A stretch of 64,000 nt of DNA from Luteolibacter pohnpeiensis (GTDB lineage Bacteria; Verrucomicrobiota; Verrucomicrobiia; Verrucomicrobiales; Akkermansiaceae). This document shows positions 53,548-63,306 of this stretch, one piece after another. Position 1 is the first letter of the stretch; every line of letters starts with the position of its first letter. The DNA is taken from positions 17,209-81,208 of the forward strand of contig NZ_JAENIJ010000022.1 in NCBI RefSeq assembly GCF_016595435.1, in the 5' to 3' direction. The notes beneath the pieces are model-generated. The model searched no databases. It was not told the DNA's origin and saw only the letters and a program-made list of their open reading frames with translations. A program made the position numbers and the translations under genes.

Positions 53548-56500
53548 TCAATCTCCGATTTGCTCTACCCGGTAGAAGCGGCGTAGCTGCTCTACAGGAG
53601 CTGAATTCGTCCACGGTGGGCCGAAGTCATTCCAACGAATCACCGATTCATCGGGGATAATATAAATCGGACTTGGCGTCCAACTAATCCCGTCATCACT
53701 ATAAGAGATTTGATAGATCTTACCTGGCGTTGCAGAAAAATCCAAAACAAAGCTGTCATCCTTCATCATACACGAATGATACACAGTGAATCTATCATTA
53801 ACCTCATCCCCGAGATCTTTAGCATGCCCTGGTAGAGCACTAATAGCCACGCCCTCGACAGAAGGAGCATTTTCCGCCAAATAGACCAAGGGAATCTCAA
53901 CCGACTCATCAACACCAATAACGCCATCGTAATGAAGATACCAAATACCAAACTCATCTACAGAAGCTGACTTAACCGATACATTCGAAGCAACATTTGA
54001 TAAAATCAAATCAACGCCTTCCAACGGGCGATAACTTTGATTATAGATCGTAGCAACCTGCAGAAACTCGGATTCATTTGCAGTATATTCCAATTCGGAA
54101 AGAGCGAGTTGCGGGCTATCAACCTCTGGCAACGCCACTGTAACCAATTGCGATGCTGTTTTTCCCGAGAGGTCGGATACTTCAATCATCAATCTTGATG
54201 AACCAGCGGATCGGGAGTTGTATTCGATATCGAGAGAACCTTGTTGGGTAAGGGTAATAGATTTGAAAATAGCTGGGTTACTTACACTTGCTATCTTCCA
54301 TTGAAAACTTTCCGAGCCATCTGGATCAGTTAGGAACATCGCTACCGGATAACTCGAATGACTCCCTTGGATATCAGCTATGACAGATGCGTCGCCTTGG
54401 AATACGGGGGGATCATTTTCCCAAGCAACATGTATATTAAAATCTTGATCACTCCACCCCCCTCGCTCATCCATGACGCGAACTGTTAGCAAAGAATCCT
54501 CTCCCCCATTCGAGCGATCTCCAGAATATCGCTCATCAGGTATTCCCCAAAAAATACCTTCTGAATATGTCAACCAAGCAGGTAATTCTATTGGCTGAAT
54601 AGAGGTTACTCCAGTTCCCCCTGTAACCATCGGCGTCCAAGAAAAAAGCTCATCCTCATACGCCTTCGGTGGTGTATCGGTGATTTTAGGTGGACTGGAC
54701 ATTAAATTGCTTCCATTAGGTGAAAGATCATTCAAACGATAAATACGAGGAACACCATCACATAAAGTAACTATTGCGAATGACCCGTCAGAAAACTTCG
54801 CAAGACACATTCCTTCACCTTCAAATCTCCATGTTTTGTCTAAAATCGAAAAATCTGTACCGGTCCAGCGATTCAGTATTGATTGATCCTGATCGGTCGT
54901 TAAAGCGAGTATATTTTCCCCACTGAACGCTGCGTCAATATAATACGGAATCTCACCTAGTATTGAGCTATTTGCGATGTCAACTACTACAGAATTACTT
55001 GATACCTCGCCACCGAAAATCATCATTTCGCCATTCTGATCAATCTCGTTCGCGCAGAGCCTATAATCGATCGATTGATTAAACCAGCTTTTATAACTCT
55101 TACTCAATACCCCACCGTCTGCAGATATCTGTAAAACCTGCATGATATCACTAGCAGAATCAGTCAGGTAAATTCGCCGCCTAACACGATCCCATATACT
55201 AAAACTTGGAGTATCACCATCAATCAAATCGATAACATCCCCATTCACATCAATCGCAACAACACCCCCGGAACTAGCCACCAAATCACGATACCCAAAA
55301 TAACAAATACCTTCGATGCATTCAAAAAAACTCACATTACCCTCAAATCCATAATATAAAGAAGCCTCTGGATTCCCTTGATTCAAATCAAACACATTAA
55401 CATGATTCAAGCCATATACATACAATTTATTATATTTTAAATCATAACTAATTCCATCTGGCGCCACAGGAAGCACGAGCGGAGAAATATATTTCTGATC
55501 TTGGAATGACCATCGAAAAACTCTTTTGTATTTCCTACTCAGAAGCAACAAAGTATCATCGCTAGTTGTCAGCACTTGATCTGGCGCAAATTGAAGTCCA
55601 GCTCCATTATTTAGGTAGTCAGATCTAGAGGAAAGATCACTTGCCATAACTTTCACAATCCGCATCCCATGCAAAGATGTCTCATCTTCAATAAAAACTA
55701 CAATCTCCCCATTCGAATAATCAATATTTAACACTTCACCAGAAATCTCCCTTTTCCCAACAATCTGAAATACATCATCATATGCCACGAGCGTATTCCC
55801 ACGAAGCACAACAGGCAGATTCCCATTATAAGTGATATCAGTGATACCCCCCTCGATATTATCAATCAAAATCTCGGATTCATCCTCAATCGACATCACA
55901 TCACCCATATCGGTAATCATTTGATCACCATTCGGACTCACAAATAACCTTTCAAAATAAGACAGGTCATACAAATCCCACCCCTTTGATACGGAGTATC
56001 CATTCTCCGATTTAATAAAAAAATTAACATGAGGCCGAGATTGAAAATAAACTCGATTTAACTGCGGAATAAACTCGAAAGTCGGATAATAGATCGATTC
56101 CCCAGAAAAATCATACTCACCGACCTGATCTCTTGTGAATTTATCAAAAGCAAACAAATATCCGTTTTTATAAAGCAATATATTTGAGTCATCAGCGGCA
56201 ACCACCGGCGCCCCACCTGTAGTAGTGCTGTTTGTCCACTGAGTAACCATTTCGACTTGCGAGCCGTCCAGAGATAACTTGTCCAATTCTTCGTTGCTCA
56301 CAGTAAAAATACCCGATGAATCCACAGCAAAATCAGCTACCTCTGTGGGAAATAGAATCGGTTCAAGCCAATTTCCAGATTCTAGATCATATCGCTCTAC
56401 TCGGCTCGGTTCAGAAAATAGAAAATATTTAACGCCTCCATGCTTGATCGATTTGCCTAGATTTGACCCAGAAATCCCTGGCCATCGAACCTCAATACTA

Positions 56501-57108
56501 AGGGTGGTAGCACTGCCATATTCTCCCACCGCGACCAGTCTATACTGAAAAATTTCTCCAGGTTTCGCATATGGATCGGTATAAGAAGTAGCGTCATATG
56601 GAGCAGTCCCGACTTGGTACCAGATGTCCGATCCTATGGAAGCCCGTTCAACGATATGTTCCAAAACATTCAAAGATCTTCTAGCCCAGTGTAGAGAGGT
56701 TGCGTAACCGTATCCATTGAGAGTAAGAGAGTCCATCAGGGGCAATTCACCGATAGATGGTGTGCTCACAGAGACATATTCGGAGACTGTATCGGAAGAA
56801 TCGTCGTGGAGAGCGGCAACCCAATAATAATAGGTTTTGTCAGCTACAACATCATGATCTTCGTATGAAGTTGTATTCGCACCTAACTCGACCTGAGAAG
56901 CATAATTCAGACTAGGAATGGAAGATTTGAAAAGCCTGAACCCTGTTTCATCTTCGAATGAATCGGTCCATTTGACCACCACACGATCTGGGAATGCCTG
57001 GTCAGCTTTCAAGTCATAGCCGTCAGTAGCCGGACCAGACCTCTGGGCATTGCTGGGTATCATCAACAACAAATAAGCCGTAAGCAGAGCAGTAAATTTT
57101 CTCATCAT
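53548..57108 (-). CDS. Giant exported beta-propeller/FN3-like surface protein
   Basis: A 1,186-residue secreted protein. Signal peptide 1-21 (MMRKFTALLTAYLLLMIPSNA). Two fibronectin-III-like domains run to about 210, then a long beta-rich region (about 215-770) with repeated aspartate-rich strands and W/Y-containing turns that resembles a beta-propeller. A putative Ig/cadherin-like part follows (SPPKITDTPPKAYEDELFSW, WLTYSEGIFWGIPDERYSGD, AWENDPPVFQGDAS). The terminal module has the pattern GKIYQISYSDDGISWTPSP and ends RRFYRVEQIGD, a C-terminal domain common in verrucomicrobial exported proteins. The middle of the gene is visibly A/T-rich, unlike its neighbours. No PEP-CTERM tail. Ligand unknown. 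Confidence 0.75.
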   Translation of the reverse strand: MMRKFTALLTAYLLLMIPSNAQRSGPATDGYDLKADQAFPDRVVVKWTDSFEDETGFRLFKSSIPSLNYASQVELGANTTSYEDHDVVADKTYYYWVAALHDDSSDTVSEYVSVSTPSIGELPLMDSLTLNGYGYATSLHWARRSLNVLEHIVERASIGSDIWYQVGTAPYDATSYTDPYAKPGEIFQYRLVAVGEYGSATTLSIEVRWPGISGSNLGKSIKHGGVKYFLFSEPSRVERYDLESGNWLEPILFPTEVADFAVDSSGIFTVSNEELDKLSLDGSQVEMVTQWTNSTTTGGAPVVAADDSNILLYKNGYLFAFDKFTRDQVGEYDFSGESIYYPTFEFIPQLNRVYFQSRPHVNFFIKSENGYSVSKGWDLYDLSYFERLFVSPNGDQMITDMGDVMSIEDESEILIDNIEGGITDITYNGNLPVVLRGNTLVAYDDVFQIVGKREISGEVLNIDYSNGEIVVFIEDETSLHGMRIVKVMASDLSSRSDYLNNGAGLQFAPDQVLTTSDDTLLLLSRKYKRVFRWSFQDQKYISPLVLPVAPDGISYDLKYNKLYVYGLNHVNVFDLNQGNPEASLYYGFEGNVSFFECIEGICYFGYRDLVASSGGVVAIDVNGDVIDLIDGDTPSFSIWDRVRRRIYLTDSASDIMQVLQISADGGVLSKSYKSWFNQSIDYRLCANEIDQNGEMMIFGGEVSSNSVVVDIANSSILGEIPYYIDAAFSGENILALTTDQDQSILNRWTGTDFSILDKTWRFEGEGMCLAKFSDGSFAIVTLCDGVPRIYRLNDLSPNGSNLMSSPPKITDTPPKAYEDELFSWTPMVTGGTGVTSIQPIELPAWLTYSEGIFWGIPDERYSGDRSNGGEDSLLTVRVMDERGGWSDQDFNIHVAWENDPPVFQGDASVIADIQGSHSSYPVAMFLTDPDGSESFQWKIASVSNPAIFKSITLTQQGSLDIEYNSRSAGSSRLMIEVSDLSGKTASQLVTVALPEVDSPQLALSELEYTANESEFLQVATIYNQSYRPLEGVDLILSNVASNVSVKSASVDEFGIWYLHYDGVIGVDESVEIPLVYLAENAPSVEGVAISALPGHAKDLGDEVNDRFTVYHSCMMKDDSFVLDFSATPGKIYQISYSDDGISWTPSPIYIIPDESVIRWNDFGPPWTNSAPVEQLRRFYRVEQIGD

Positions 57109-57242
57109 TTAAGTTCAAATAATTCTGCAAGATCAGATAAAATATCGATTGGCTATAGGTTGCAAATCAGTTGCTGATTGTCGAATACTTTCACTCCCCC
57201 GATTGAATCGGTCAAAAAACAAATAACTGCTAGGCAGTCATT

Positions 57243-57782
57243 TCAACATCCCCGTCTCGGCTGGCGCCACTTCGTTTGCAGACGGCGCAGGATCGGTGTG
57301 GAAATGAGACGAACTGCGATCAAAATGACCGGAGCAATGATGGCCCATGCGGCAGCTCCGTGAAGCAGAACCCAGCCAAATTCTTGCAAAAATGAGCCTA
57401 TCCCGTTGCTGAAACTTGCCTTGATGGCAGCTACGGAAACGTGCAGCGGCTCTTGGCTGAACAATTCTTGCCCGATTTGCAGGAACGGAAGCAGGAGCAG
57501 CAGGTGCAGCGGATAGCAAAGCCCTTTGAAAACGTGCAATACCGGCTGGTTGAGCTTGAAGAGCCATCCGGCGAGCAGGCAAAGCCAGGCACGAGCGCCG
57601 AAAACCGGGAAAATCCCCAAGGCCACGCCCGCGCCGATGGTCCAGCCCAAGCGCTCCGCAGAGATTCCCTGCCGAAGCTGAGACTTGAGCGGCGCAACCA
57701 CCCATCTCCGCCAAAATCCGAGCTTCGGCCCGGATGTTGCATTTCCCTCAATTTCAGCGCTCACGTCGCCCGCAAGATGCAC
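57243..57782 (-). CDS. DUF2062 membrane protein
   Basis: A 179-residue integral protein. ISAERLGWTIGAGVALGIFPVFGAR is the DUF2062 signature region, where the conserved pattern is S-P-x-x-x-A-x-x-x-A-x-G-x-x-x-G/I-x-P. It is followed by two or three hydrophobic segments (WLCLLAGWLFKLNQPVLHVF, GLCYPLHLLLLLPFLQI, LHGAAAWAIIAPVILIAVRL). Some relatives are fused to glycosyltransferases. The stand-alone form is of unknown function. A frame offset at 57238-57714 is a shadow of this gene. Confidence 0.85.
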   Translation of the reverse strand: MHLAGDVSAEIEGNATSGPKLGFWRRWVVAPLKSQLRQGISAERLGWTIGAGVALGIFPVFGARAWLCLLAGWLFKLNQPVLHVFKGLCYPLHLLLLLPFLQIGQELFSQEPLHVSVAAIKASFSNGIGSFLQEFGWVLLHGAAAWAIIAPVILIAVRLISTPILRRLQTKWRQPRRGC

Positions 57783-57835
57783 GCTGGAGCGAACGGATCA
57801 ATCGAAAGCGGAAATCTTGCGGATTCACTTCGAAA

Positions 57836-58033
57836 TCATCTGCCGAACATCCACCACAGAATCCCGACCACGGCGAGGATGATCACCGTCCCGGCAATGG
57901 CCACCCGCTTCCACCATTCCAGGGCCTGGCGGTCCAGTTCGGACGAGCCGAGCCTCGACGATTCCACCATTTTCTTGGTCACCGCAAAGGGCAGCCAGAG
58001 CAGCTTCAGAAGTATCAGCAGCAGGTCATCCAT
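57836..58033 (-). CDS. Small two-helix membrane protein
   Basis: A 65-residue protein, MDDLLLILLKLLWLPFAVTK with one hydrophobic segment at each end and a polar, charged centre (residues 20-42). The second segment is VAIAGTVIILAVVGILWWMF. The frame is open upstream to 58138 inside prfC, but ATG 58033 is 4 bases after the prfC stop and gives a compact protein. No family recognised. The tight spacing to prfC suggests coupled translation. Confidence 0.6.
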   Translation of the reverse strand: MDDLLLILLKLLWLPFAVTKKMVESSRLGSSELDRQALEWWKRVAIAGTVIILAVVGILWWMFGR

Positions 58034-58037
58034 GCCA

Positions 58038-59681
58038 TCAATCGAGCTTCGGCGGGGCAAACGGTTGCTCGGAAATGATCCAGTCTTCGTTTTTATCCTC
58101 GAAGGTCTTGAGGCCCCATTCGCTCGGCAATAGGGCAACCAGCCAGCCGTTGGAATCGCGGGCCAAGGCGGTGCCGAGCGAGAGCGATGGCCGGGCTTCG
58201 GGGGCGAGCGGATCGCCTTCCTTCGGTTTCAGCCATCGCGCCAGTGACCACGATGTCTGCTCCAACCGGGTTTCCGCAGCGTATTCGCCATCGAGCCGGT
58301 ATTGCAGCACTTCAAACTGCAGCGGCCCGACCGCGCCCAGCAAGGGAACCTGGACGCCCGAGCTTTCCAGCAAGGTGAACTCGCTCGCCACGCCTTCTTT
58401 CAAAAGCTGCGCCAAGCCATCGCGGAACCGCTTGTATTTCGCGGTGCTCTTGTTGTGCAAATATGCGAAACATTCCGGCGGGAAACGCGGGATTTCATCA
58501 AACATCACGCCCGGCGCGGAGGCGAGTGTGTCGCCGATGAGCAGATCGTAGTTGCCGACCAAACCGACGACATCGCCAGCGAACGCGTCGTCCACGGTTT
58601 CGCGATCGCGGGCGAACAGGCGCTGTGAGTTTGCCAGACGGACATTTTCGCCGCTGCGGGTGTTGAGCACGTTCATGTCGCGCTCAAATTTTCCGGAAAC
58701 GATGCGGATGAAAGCAACCCGATCGCGATGCTTCGGGTTCATGTTCGCCTGGATTTTGAAAACGAAGGCCGAAAATTCCGCAGACGATGGCTCGATTTTT
58801 CCGCCCTCGCTTTCGCGGGCAACCGGCGGTGGAGCAAGCTCCAGGAACCGATCCAGCAGCAACTGCACCCCGAAGTTATTGGCCGCACTGCCGAAGAATA
58901 CCGGGGTCAGCTCGCCGGCCAAAACTCGGGCGATATCGAATTCGGCACCCGCACCTTCCAGCAGTTCCAGCTCGTCCGAAACCTGCGCATAGGTCGCTTC
59001 TTCCATCGCCGCTTTCACACTGTCGTCTTCGATTCCCTTCACGCTCACCGGCGCCCGATACGAGCCGTGGGCGGTGCGCTCGAACAAGTGAACTTGCTTG
59101 TGTTCCCGATCGTAAACGCCGCGGAAGCGTGGACCATCGCCAAGCGGCCAATTCAGCGGGTAGGCATCGATGCCGAGCACGCTTTCGAGCTCATCCACCA
59201 GATCAAGCGTTGGCCGCGCGGGGCGGTCCATTTTGTTCATGAAGGTGAAAATCGGCACACCACGGCGGCGGCAGACTTCGAACAATTTGCGCGTTTGGCT
59301 TTCGATACCCTTACCGGCATCGACCACCATCACGGCGGCGTCGACGGCGGTCAGCACGCGATAGGTATCTTCGGAGAAATCCTTGTGACCCGGCGTATCC
59401 AGAATGTTGACCACGCAGTCCTTGTATTCGAACTGAAGCACGGTCGAGGAAACCGAGATGCCGCGTTGCTTTTCCAAGTCCATCCAGTCGGAGGTGGTCG
59501 CACGTTGGTTTTTGCGCGCCGTCACACTGCCGGCCAGATTGAGGGCGCCACCATAGAGCAGGAATTTCTCGGTCAGCGTCGTCTTTCCGGCATCCGGGTG
59601 GGAAATGATCGCGAACGAGCGGCGGCGTTTCACCTCGCGTTGCAACGCGGGCGAAGGAGTGGCGTAGGAAGAAACGGACAT
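58038..59681 (-). CDS. prfC: Peptide chain release factor 3
   Basis: GTPase that recycles RF1 and RF2 after termination. A 547-residue translational GTPase with the G1 loop SHPDAGKTTLTEKFLLYGGA (27-46), the RF3-specific region SVTARKNQRATTSDWMDLEK, G2/switch QRGISVSSTVLQF, G3 DTPGHKDFSEDTYR, G4 NKMDR, and a C-terminal domain that includes PLLGAVGPLQFEVLQYRLDGEY. ATG 59681 (MSVSSYATPSPAL) was chosen over an upstream in-frame start that adds 13 residues. Length is normal for the family. Confidence 0.96.
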   Translation of the reverse strand: MSVSSYATPSPALQREVKRRRSFAIISHPDAGKTTLTEKFLLYGGALNLAGSVTARKNQRATTSDWMDLEKQRGISVSSTVLQFEYKDCVVNILDTPGHKDFSEDTYRVLTAVDAAVMVVDAGKGIESQTRKLFEVCRRRGVPIFTFMNKMDRPARPTLDLVDELESVLGIDAYPLNWPLGDGPRFRGVYDREHKQVHLFERTAHGSYRAPVSVKGIEDDSVKAAMEEATYAQVSDELELLEGAGAEFDIARVLAGELTPVFFGSAANNFGVQLLLDRFLELAPPPVARESEGGKIEPSSAEFSAFVFKIQANMNPKHRDRVAFIRIVSGKFERDMNVLNTRSGENVRLANSQRLFARDRETVDDAFAGDVVGLVGNYDLLIGDTLASAPGVMFDEIPRFPPECFAYLHNKSTAKYKRFRDGLAQLLKEGVASEFTLLESSGVQVPLLGAVGPLQFEVLQYRLDGEYAAETRLEQTSWSLARWLKPKEGDPLAPEARPSLSLGTALARDSNGWLVALLPSEWGLKTFEDKNEDWIISEQPFAPPKLD

Positions 59682-59747
59682 GAAGCGGGCCTGAAGCGCT
59701 AACCGCCCGACGCCCGCCAATCAAGCGCTGAGTCAGGCCGAATCGTC

Positions 59748-60494
59748 CTAACTGCCAGTCTGCAGCAGTTCCACCGGAAACGAGATGACATGCACGCCGC
59801 TCGAAAAATGGCAGATCGGGTCGCTATCCATCGGTGAAATGCCAACCGCTGAAAGGATGGTGGATTCGCGAATTTCGACCTCAGCCTGCTGCAGCGGCCA
59901 TGGCTGGTGATGAACTTCCGCTCGGACCAGTTGGCGTTTTCGGTTTTGCGAATACAGGCAGTAGCGCTCAGCCGCCCAGTGCTCGAACGATCCGGTTTTT
60001 GCGGTGAACGGATCGTCCAGCGGTCGATATCGACCTTGAAAGTGAGCATTTCCCTTGCGGCGCTGGCTTGAAAATTCGCACCAGCCATCCACCCACTCCT
60101 GCTTCATCCGCGCCAAATGATACGGCAATCCATAAAACTGCCGGCCGCCGAACACGAGTTGCCACGAATCCGCGTCCAGACTGAAAAACCAAACGCCCGG
60201 TTTGCCTTCCACCTCGACGTAAGTTCGCAAATTCAGTTCCGGAAACGAGGAAAGCCCCGGAAAAAACGGCAAGGGTCGCCGGGAAATGCCTGCCATCCGG
60301 AACGGCACCAAACCCAACCACGAACTGCCATCGAATTCCTGCGGCTCGACCCCGCGGGGAAGCAGCGGGGCCAGTTGGTTTCTGGAAACCCGGTAGTGAA
60401 TGAAAGCGAGATCGAGCCAGGATTGCCGCCAGATCCAAGACTGATCCGGCAAGGGCCATGGCCGGTGATCGAGGTGACGGAGTGACTCGTGCAT
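59748..60494 (-). CDS. DUF2071 (YqjF-like) protein
   Basis: A 248-residue protein matching the DUF2071/YqjF family. Typical segments are WLDLAFIHYRVSRNQLAPLL with the family P-x-G-V-E-P, SWLGLVPFRMAGISRRPLP, LPFFPGLSSFPELNLRTYVE, VEGKPGVWFFSLDADSWQLV and FYGLPYHLARM. The fold is acetoacetate-decarboxylase-like; function is unknown. It follows the D-amino-acid-oxidase-like gene by 19 bp, and the two may share a transcript. Confidence 0.85.
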   Translation of the reverse strand: MHESLRHLDHRPWPLPDQSWIWRQSWLDLAFIHYRVSRNQLAPLLPRGVEPQEFDGSSWLGLVPFRMAGISRRPLPFFPGLSSFPELNLRTYVEVEGKPGVWFFSLDADSWQLVFGGRQFYGLPYHLARMKQEWVDGWCEFSSQRRKGNAHFQGRYRPLDDPFTAKTGSFEHWAAERYCLYSQNRKRQLVRAEVHHQPWPLQQAEVEIRESTILSAVGISPMDSDPICHFSSGVHVISFPVELLQTGS

Positions 60495-60513
60495 TTCGGA
60501 ACTTTCTAATCCA

Positions 60514-61716
60514 TCAAATCCCTGCCGATTGATTCCGAACGGCTTGCTGGTTTTTCGCCATTTGGTCGAACAGACGCTGGTGCCCGGTTAAAATGCGCTG
60601 ACGGTCAGCCGGGTCGACGGCGAGATCCGATCGGCCCCGGTCAAAGGTTCCGCCCAGAATCACGCCATCGGTGCGGGGAAACATGTAGAGCAAGTCGCTG
60701 ATCAGGTTGTAGCCGACGTCAGGCTGCGGCATCAAAACACTCAGTTGGCCCTTGATGGGCATGAGCTCAGGATCGTCGAACAAGCCGCCGGAACCCAGGC
60801 CGCTGCAGTTGAAAATCAGATTTTCCGGCAGGCTCAAAATTTCCGATTCACTGGCGAATTCACGGACCACGATTTGCGCTCCAGCCCCACGCACTTCGCT
60901 CAAAAGCGTAGCGAGATAGGTCGCCGGTTCGATCAACATCGTGTGAAACCGGCGAACGTAATTTGCCGGGAAAATGTGTTCACCCGGGCCGAAATCCTGG
61001 AGGTCGATCTGCAAATGATGCAACACCCCGCCCGGGCCGGACAGCCAGCCATTTTCCGGTTCAGCATCGCTCAAGTAATAATTCGGCAACCATCGCACGC
61101 CCCAGCGCGGACCGACGAGGTTTTGGAAATACCGATGGGAAAAATTCGCGGCATCGATGAATTGGCGACTGAACGCCTCAGTGCGGCGGTCCGGTGAAAA
61201 TACCGAAACCGGCCACCACTGCGCGCCGGCGATGTTCGAGGTCGTTTCCGGCGGCAAATCGCGGGTGTAAAGGGTGACTGCCGCGCCGTGGAGTTGCAGC
61301 AGCCGCGCCGTGCTCAAGCCCATCACGCCGCCGCCAATCACCGCGCAGGATTTTCCGGCGACTGATCCGGCGAGTTGCGTGGCCAGATGCGAACTGCCCC
61401 AGGAAAGCGTGATGCCGCCTCCGCCGTGGCCGTAGTTGTGGATCACCGATTTTCCATTGCGTTCCTCTTTCCGCACCATGAATCCGGATGATCGGTAAGG
61501 CCGAAGCCCGGTGATGGTGCGGATTTCCAAATCCGGCTCAATCCGGACCGGTGTCAGGTTTCCACCTTCCAAATCGTCCAATGTGGGCAACGACTTCGTA
61601 GACTCCACCATCTCGGACTTACCATCCTCAGCCATAGTACTTTCTTCGTGTTTTCTACAACCCTGACTGGTCGCCAAACCACAGAAAGTCAAAGTCATAG
61701 CCTGACGTCGATTCAT
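60514..61716 (-). CDS. D-amino-acid-oxidase-like FAD lipoprotein with permuted motif order
   Basis: A 400-residue FAD-dependent oxidoreductase. The N-terminus from ATG 61716 is lipoprotein-like (MNRRQAMTLTFCGLATSQGC). The segment that normally closes D-amino-acid oxidases comes first: GLRP (70-73) and HNYGHGGGGITLSWG (93-107). The dinucleotide-binding motif that normally opens them follows: AVIGGGVMGLSTARLLQLHG (125-144), then TTSNIAGAQWWPVSVF. The C-terminal part ends in VILGGTFDRGRSDLAVDP. All main elements are present but in circularly permuted order. Probable substrate is a D- or other amino acid, unproven. It is divergent from bioA and 19 bp upstream of the DUF2071 gene. Confidence 0.82.
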   Translation of the reverse strand: MNRRQAMTLTFCGLATSQGCRKHEESTMAEDGKSEMVESTKSLPTLDDLEGGNLTPVRIEPDLEIRTITGLRPYRSSGFMVRKEERNGKSVIHNYGHGGGGITLSWGSSHLATQLAGSVAGKSCAVIGGGVMGLSTARLLQLHGAAVTLYTRDLPPETTSNIAGAQWWPVSVFSPDRRTEAFSRQFIDAANFSHRYFQNLVGPRWGVRWLPNYYLSDAEPENGWLSGPGGVLHHLQIDLQDFGPGEHIFPANYVRRFHTMLIEPATYLATLLSEVRGAGAQIVVREFASESEILSLPENLIFNCSGLGSGGLFDDPELMPIKGQLSVLMPQPDVGYNLISDLLYMFPRTDGVILGGTFDRGRSDLAVDPADRQRILTGHQRLFDQMAKNQQAVRNQSAGI

Positions 61717-62031
61717 TTTGGCATACTCCAGCAAACGCCTCCAAATAACGACACATAAATCCGCTAAATTCCCGCCTCAGCTTTGCATCTTCCCCCCAGA
61801 TTTCATCGCATTCCGCTATCCTCCAAAAAATCGATGGACGTCGAAGGGGGAAATCCTTCGACATCCACCGAATGTTTTTTTGGGGGGTAGTGTGCCTGTG
61901 GGCGATTTCTAACAGAAGTCACCCAGACAGCTTTTACTTAGCTTCATTTCAGTGATTTGCCAGAATGCTTTGAGCAAATTCCCACTTTTCCGCAGTTGAG
62001 TGGTTCGAGATCCAAATTCATTCTCCCGCTG
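61717..62031. other. Intergenic region between the oxidase gene and bioA
   Basis: A 315-bp region between two divergent genes. Apart from the hairpin at 61835-61867 I see no clear promoter or RNA gene. The frame of bioA stays open from 61957, but ATG 62032 ([12 protein letters not shown]) fits the family start. Confidence 0.4.
61835..61867 (+). other. Hairpin in the bioA leader
   Basis: TGGACGTCGAAGG (61835-61847) faces CCTTCGACATCCA (61855-61867), a 13-bp stem with one mismatch (C/A on the plus strand, a G-T wobble on the minus strand). CCGAATGTTTTTTTGGGG follows on the plus strand. It sits between the divergent oxidase and bioA genes, 165 bases before bioA. It may be an attenuator-like terminator or a protein-binding site. 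The T-run begins 7 bases after the stem, so terminator strength is doubtful. Confidence 0.45.
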
Positions 62032-63306
62032 ATGCGTCAAGAAACCCGCCGCTGCCTGGAGCTCGATCGAGCCCATTGCTGGCACCCGTTCACACCTCAG
62101 GACGATTGGTGTTCCACTGATTTTGAACCCATTGCGATCGCCCGCGGACAAGGAGTCTGGCTGTTCGATACGGAAAATCGCCGATATTTCGACGGCAACT
62201 CATCGATTTGGACGAACATCCACGGCCACGCGCATCCACACATCACCGCCGCGATCCAGCGCCAGGCGGAAACGATCTGCCACTCCTCATTTCTCGGCTA
62301 CACCCATCCGCTCGCTGCGGAACTTGCGGAAAAACTCACCCGCCTCCTACCCGGGCAACCGATGGAGCGGGTGTTTTTTTCCGACAACGGGTCCACAGCT
62401 ATCGAAGTGGCCCTGAAAATGGCGCTGCAATACCGCCAGCAAACGGGCGAGCCCGAACGCAACGGATTCATCGCATTCGTCAACGGCTACCACGGCGACA
62501 CCCTCGGTGCGGCATCGATCGGCGGAGTCAGCCGGTTTTTCGACCGATTCCGTGGCCCGGGCCATCCCTTGCATCAGATTTCATCGATCGAGGATCTCCA
62601 TCAGTTGCCGGAAGAAATCGTCCGCAGCACCGCTGGATTGGTCATCGAGCCGTTGATCCAGGGCGTGAATCAAATGCGCCCATGGCCGCCGGGCACACTC
62701 GCCGAATTGCGACGCTGGAGCACCGCAAACGGAATTCACCTGATTCTCGATGAAGTCATGACCGGCTTTGGCCGAACTGGGAAAATGTTCGCCTGCCAGC
62801 ATGAAAACGTAGTTCCGGATTTCCTCTGCCTGGCCAAAGGGTTGACCGGTGGCTACCTGCCGCTCGCCGCGACATTGACCACTCAAGAAATCTACGATGC
62901 TTTCCGCGGGCCAGCCGAAAATGCCTTTTACTACGGGCATTCCTACACCGCGAATCCACTTGGCTGCGCTGCCGCTCTGGCGAGCCTCGAAGTTTTCGAA
63001 TCGGAAAAAACCTTGGAAATGCTCCAGCCCAAACTGGCGACATTTTCCTCCCGTCTCGAAGCACTTGGAAACCAAAGCCCACAAATCAAGGAGATCCGGC
63101 AAGTGGGCCTGATCGCGGGGATCGAGCTTCACTCTCACCCGACCCGGAGCGGAAAATCCGTTTGCCAACTCGCGATGAAGCACGGGCTCTCAACCCGGCC
63201 CATCCTCGATACCATCGTGATCATGCCCCCACTTTGCACCACGGAAAGCGAACTCGATTTCGTTTTCGAAGCGCTGCAATCCAGCTTAAATGAATCCGGG
63301 CATTGA
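62032..63306 (+). CDS. bioA: Adenosylmethionine-8-amino-7-oxononanoate aminotransferase
   Basis: PLP enzyme making 7,8-diaminopelargonate in biotin synthesis, using SAM as amino donor. A 424-residue class III aminotransferase with [12 protein letters not shown] near the start, the SAM-type signature [16 protein letters not shown], Asp240 in [14 protein letters not shown] and the PLP Lys269 in [32 protein letters not shown] follows. These features favour BioA over general class III transaminases. It stands apart from other biotin genes, but the window also holds accB, whose product needs biotin. Confidence 0.93.
   Translation: MRQETRRCLELDRAHCWHPFTPQDDWCSTDFEPIAIARGQGVWLFDTENRRYFDGNSSIWTNIHGHAHPHITAAIQRQAETICHSSFLGYTHPLAAELAEKLTRLLPGQPMERVFFSDNGSTAIEVALKMALQYRQQTGEPERNGFIAFVNGYHGDTLGAASIGGVSRFFDRFRGPGHPLHQISSIEDLHQLPEEIVRSTAGLVIEPLIQGVNQMRPWPPGTLAELRRWSTANGIHLILDEVMTGFGRTGKMFACQHENVVPDFLCLAKGLTGGYLPLAATLTTQEIYDAFRGPAENAFYYGHSYTANPLGCAAALASLEVFESEKTLEMLQPKLATFSSRLEALGNQSPQIKEIRQVGLIAGIELHSHPTRSGKSVCQLAMKHGLSTRPILDTIVIMPPLCTTESELDFVFEALQSSLNESGH

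Noticed and set aside
53548..57108. Pseudogene call for the giant exported gene because of its A/T-rich stretch
   Set aside because: One uninterrupted reading frame with an intact signal peptide and an intact C-terminal module is present.
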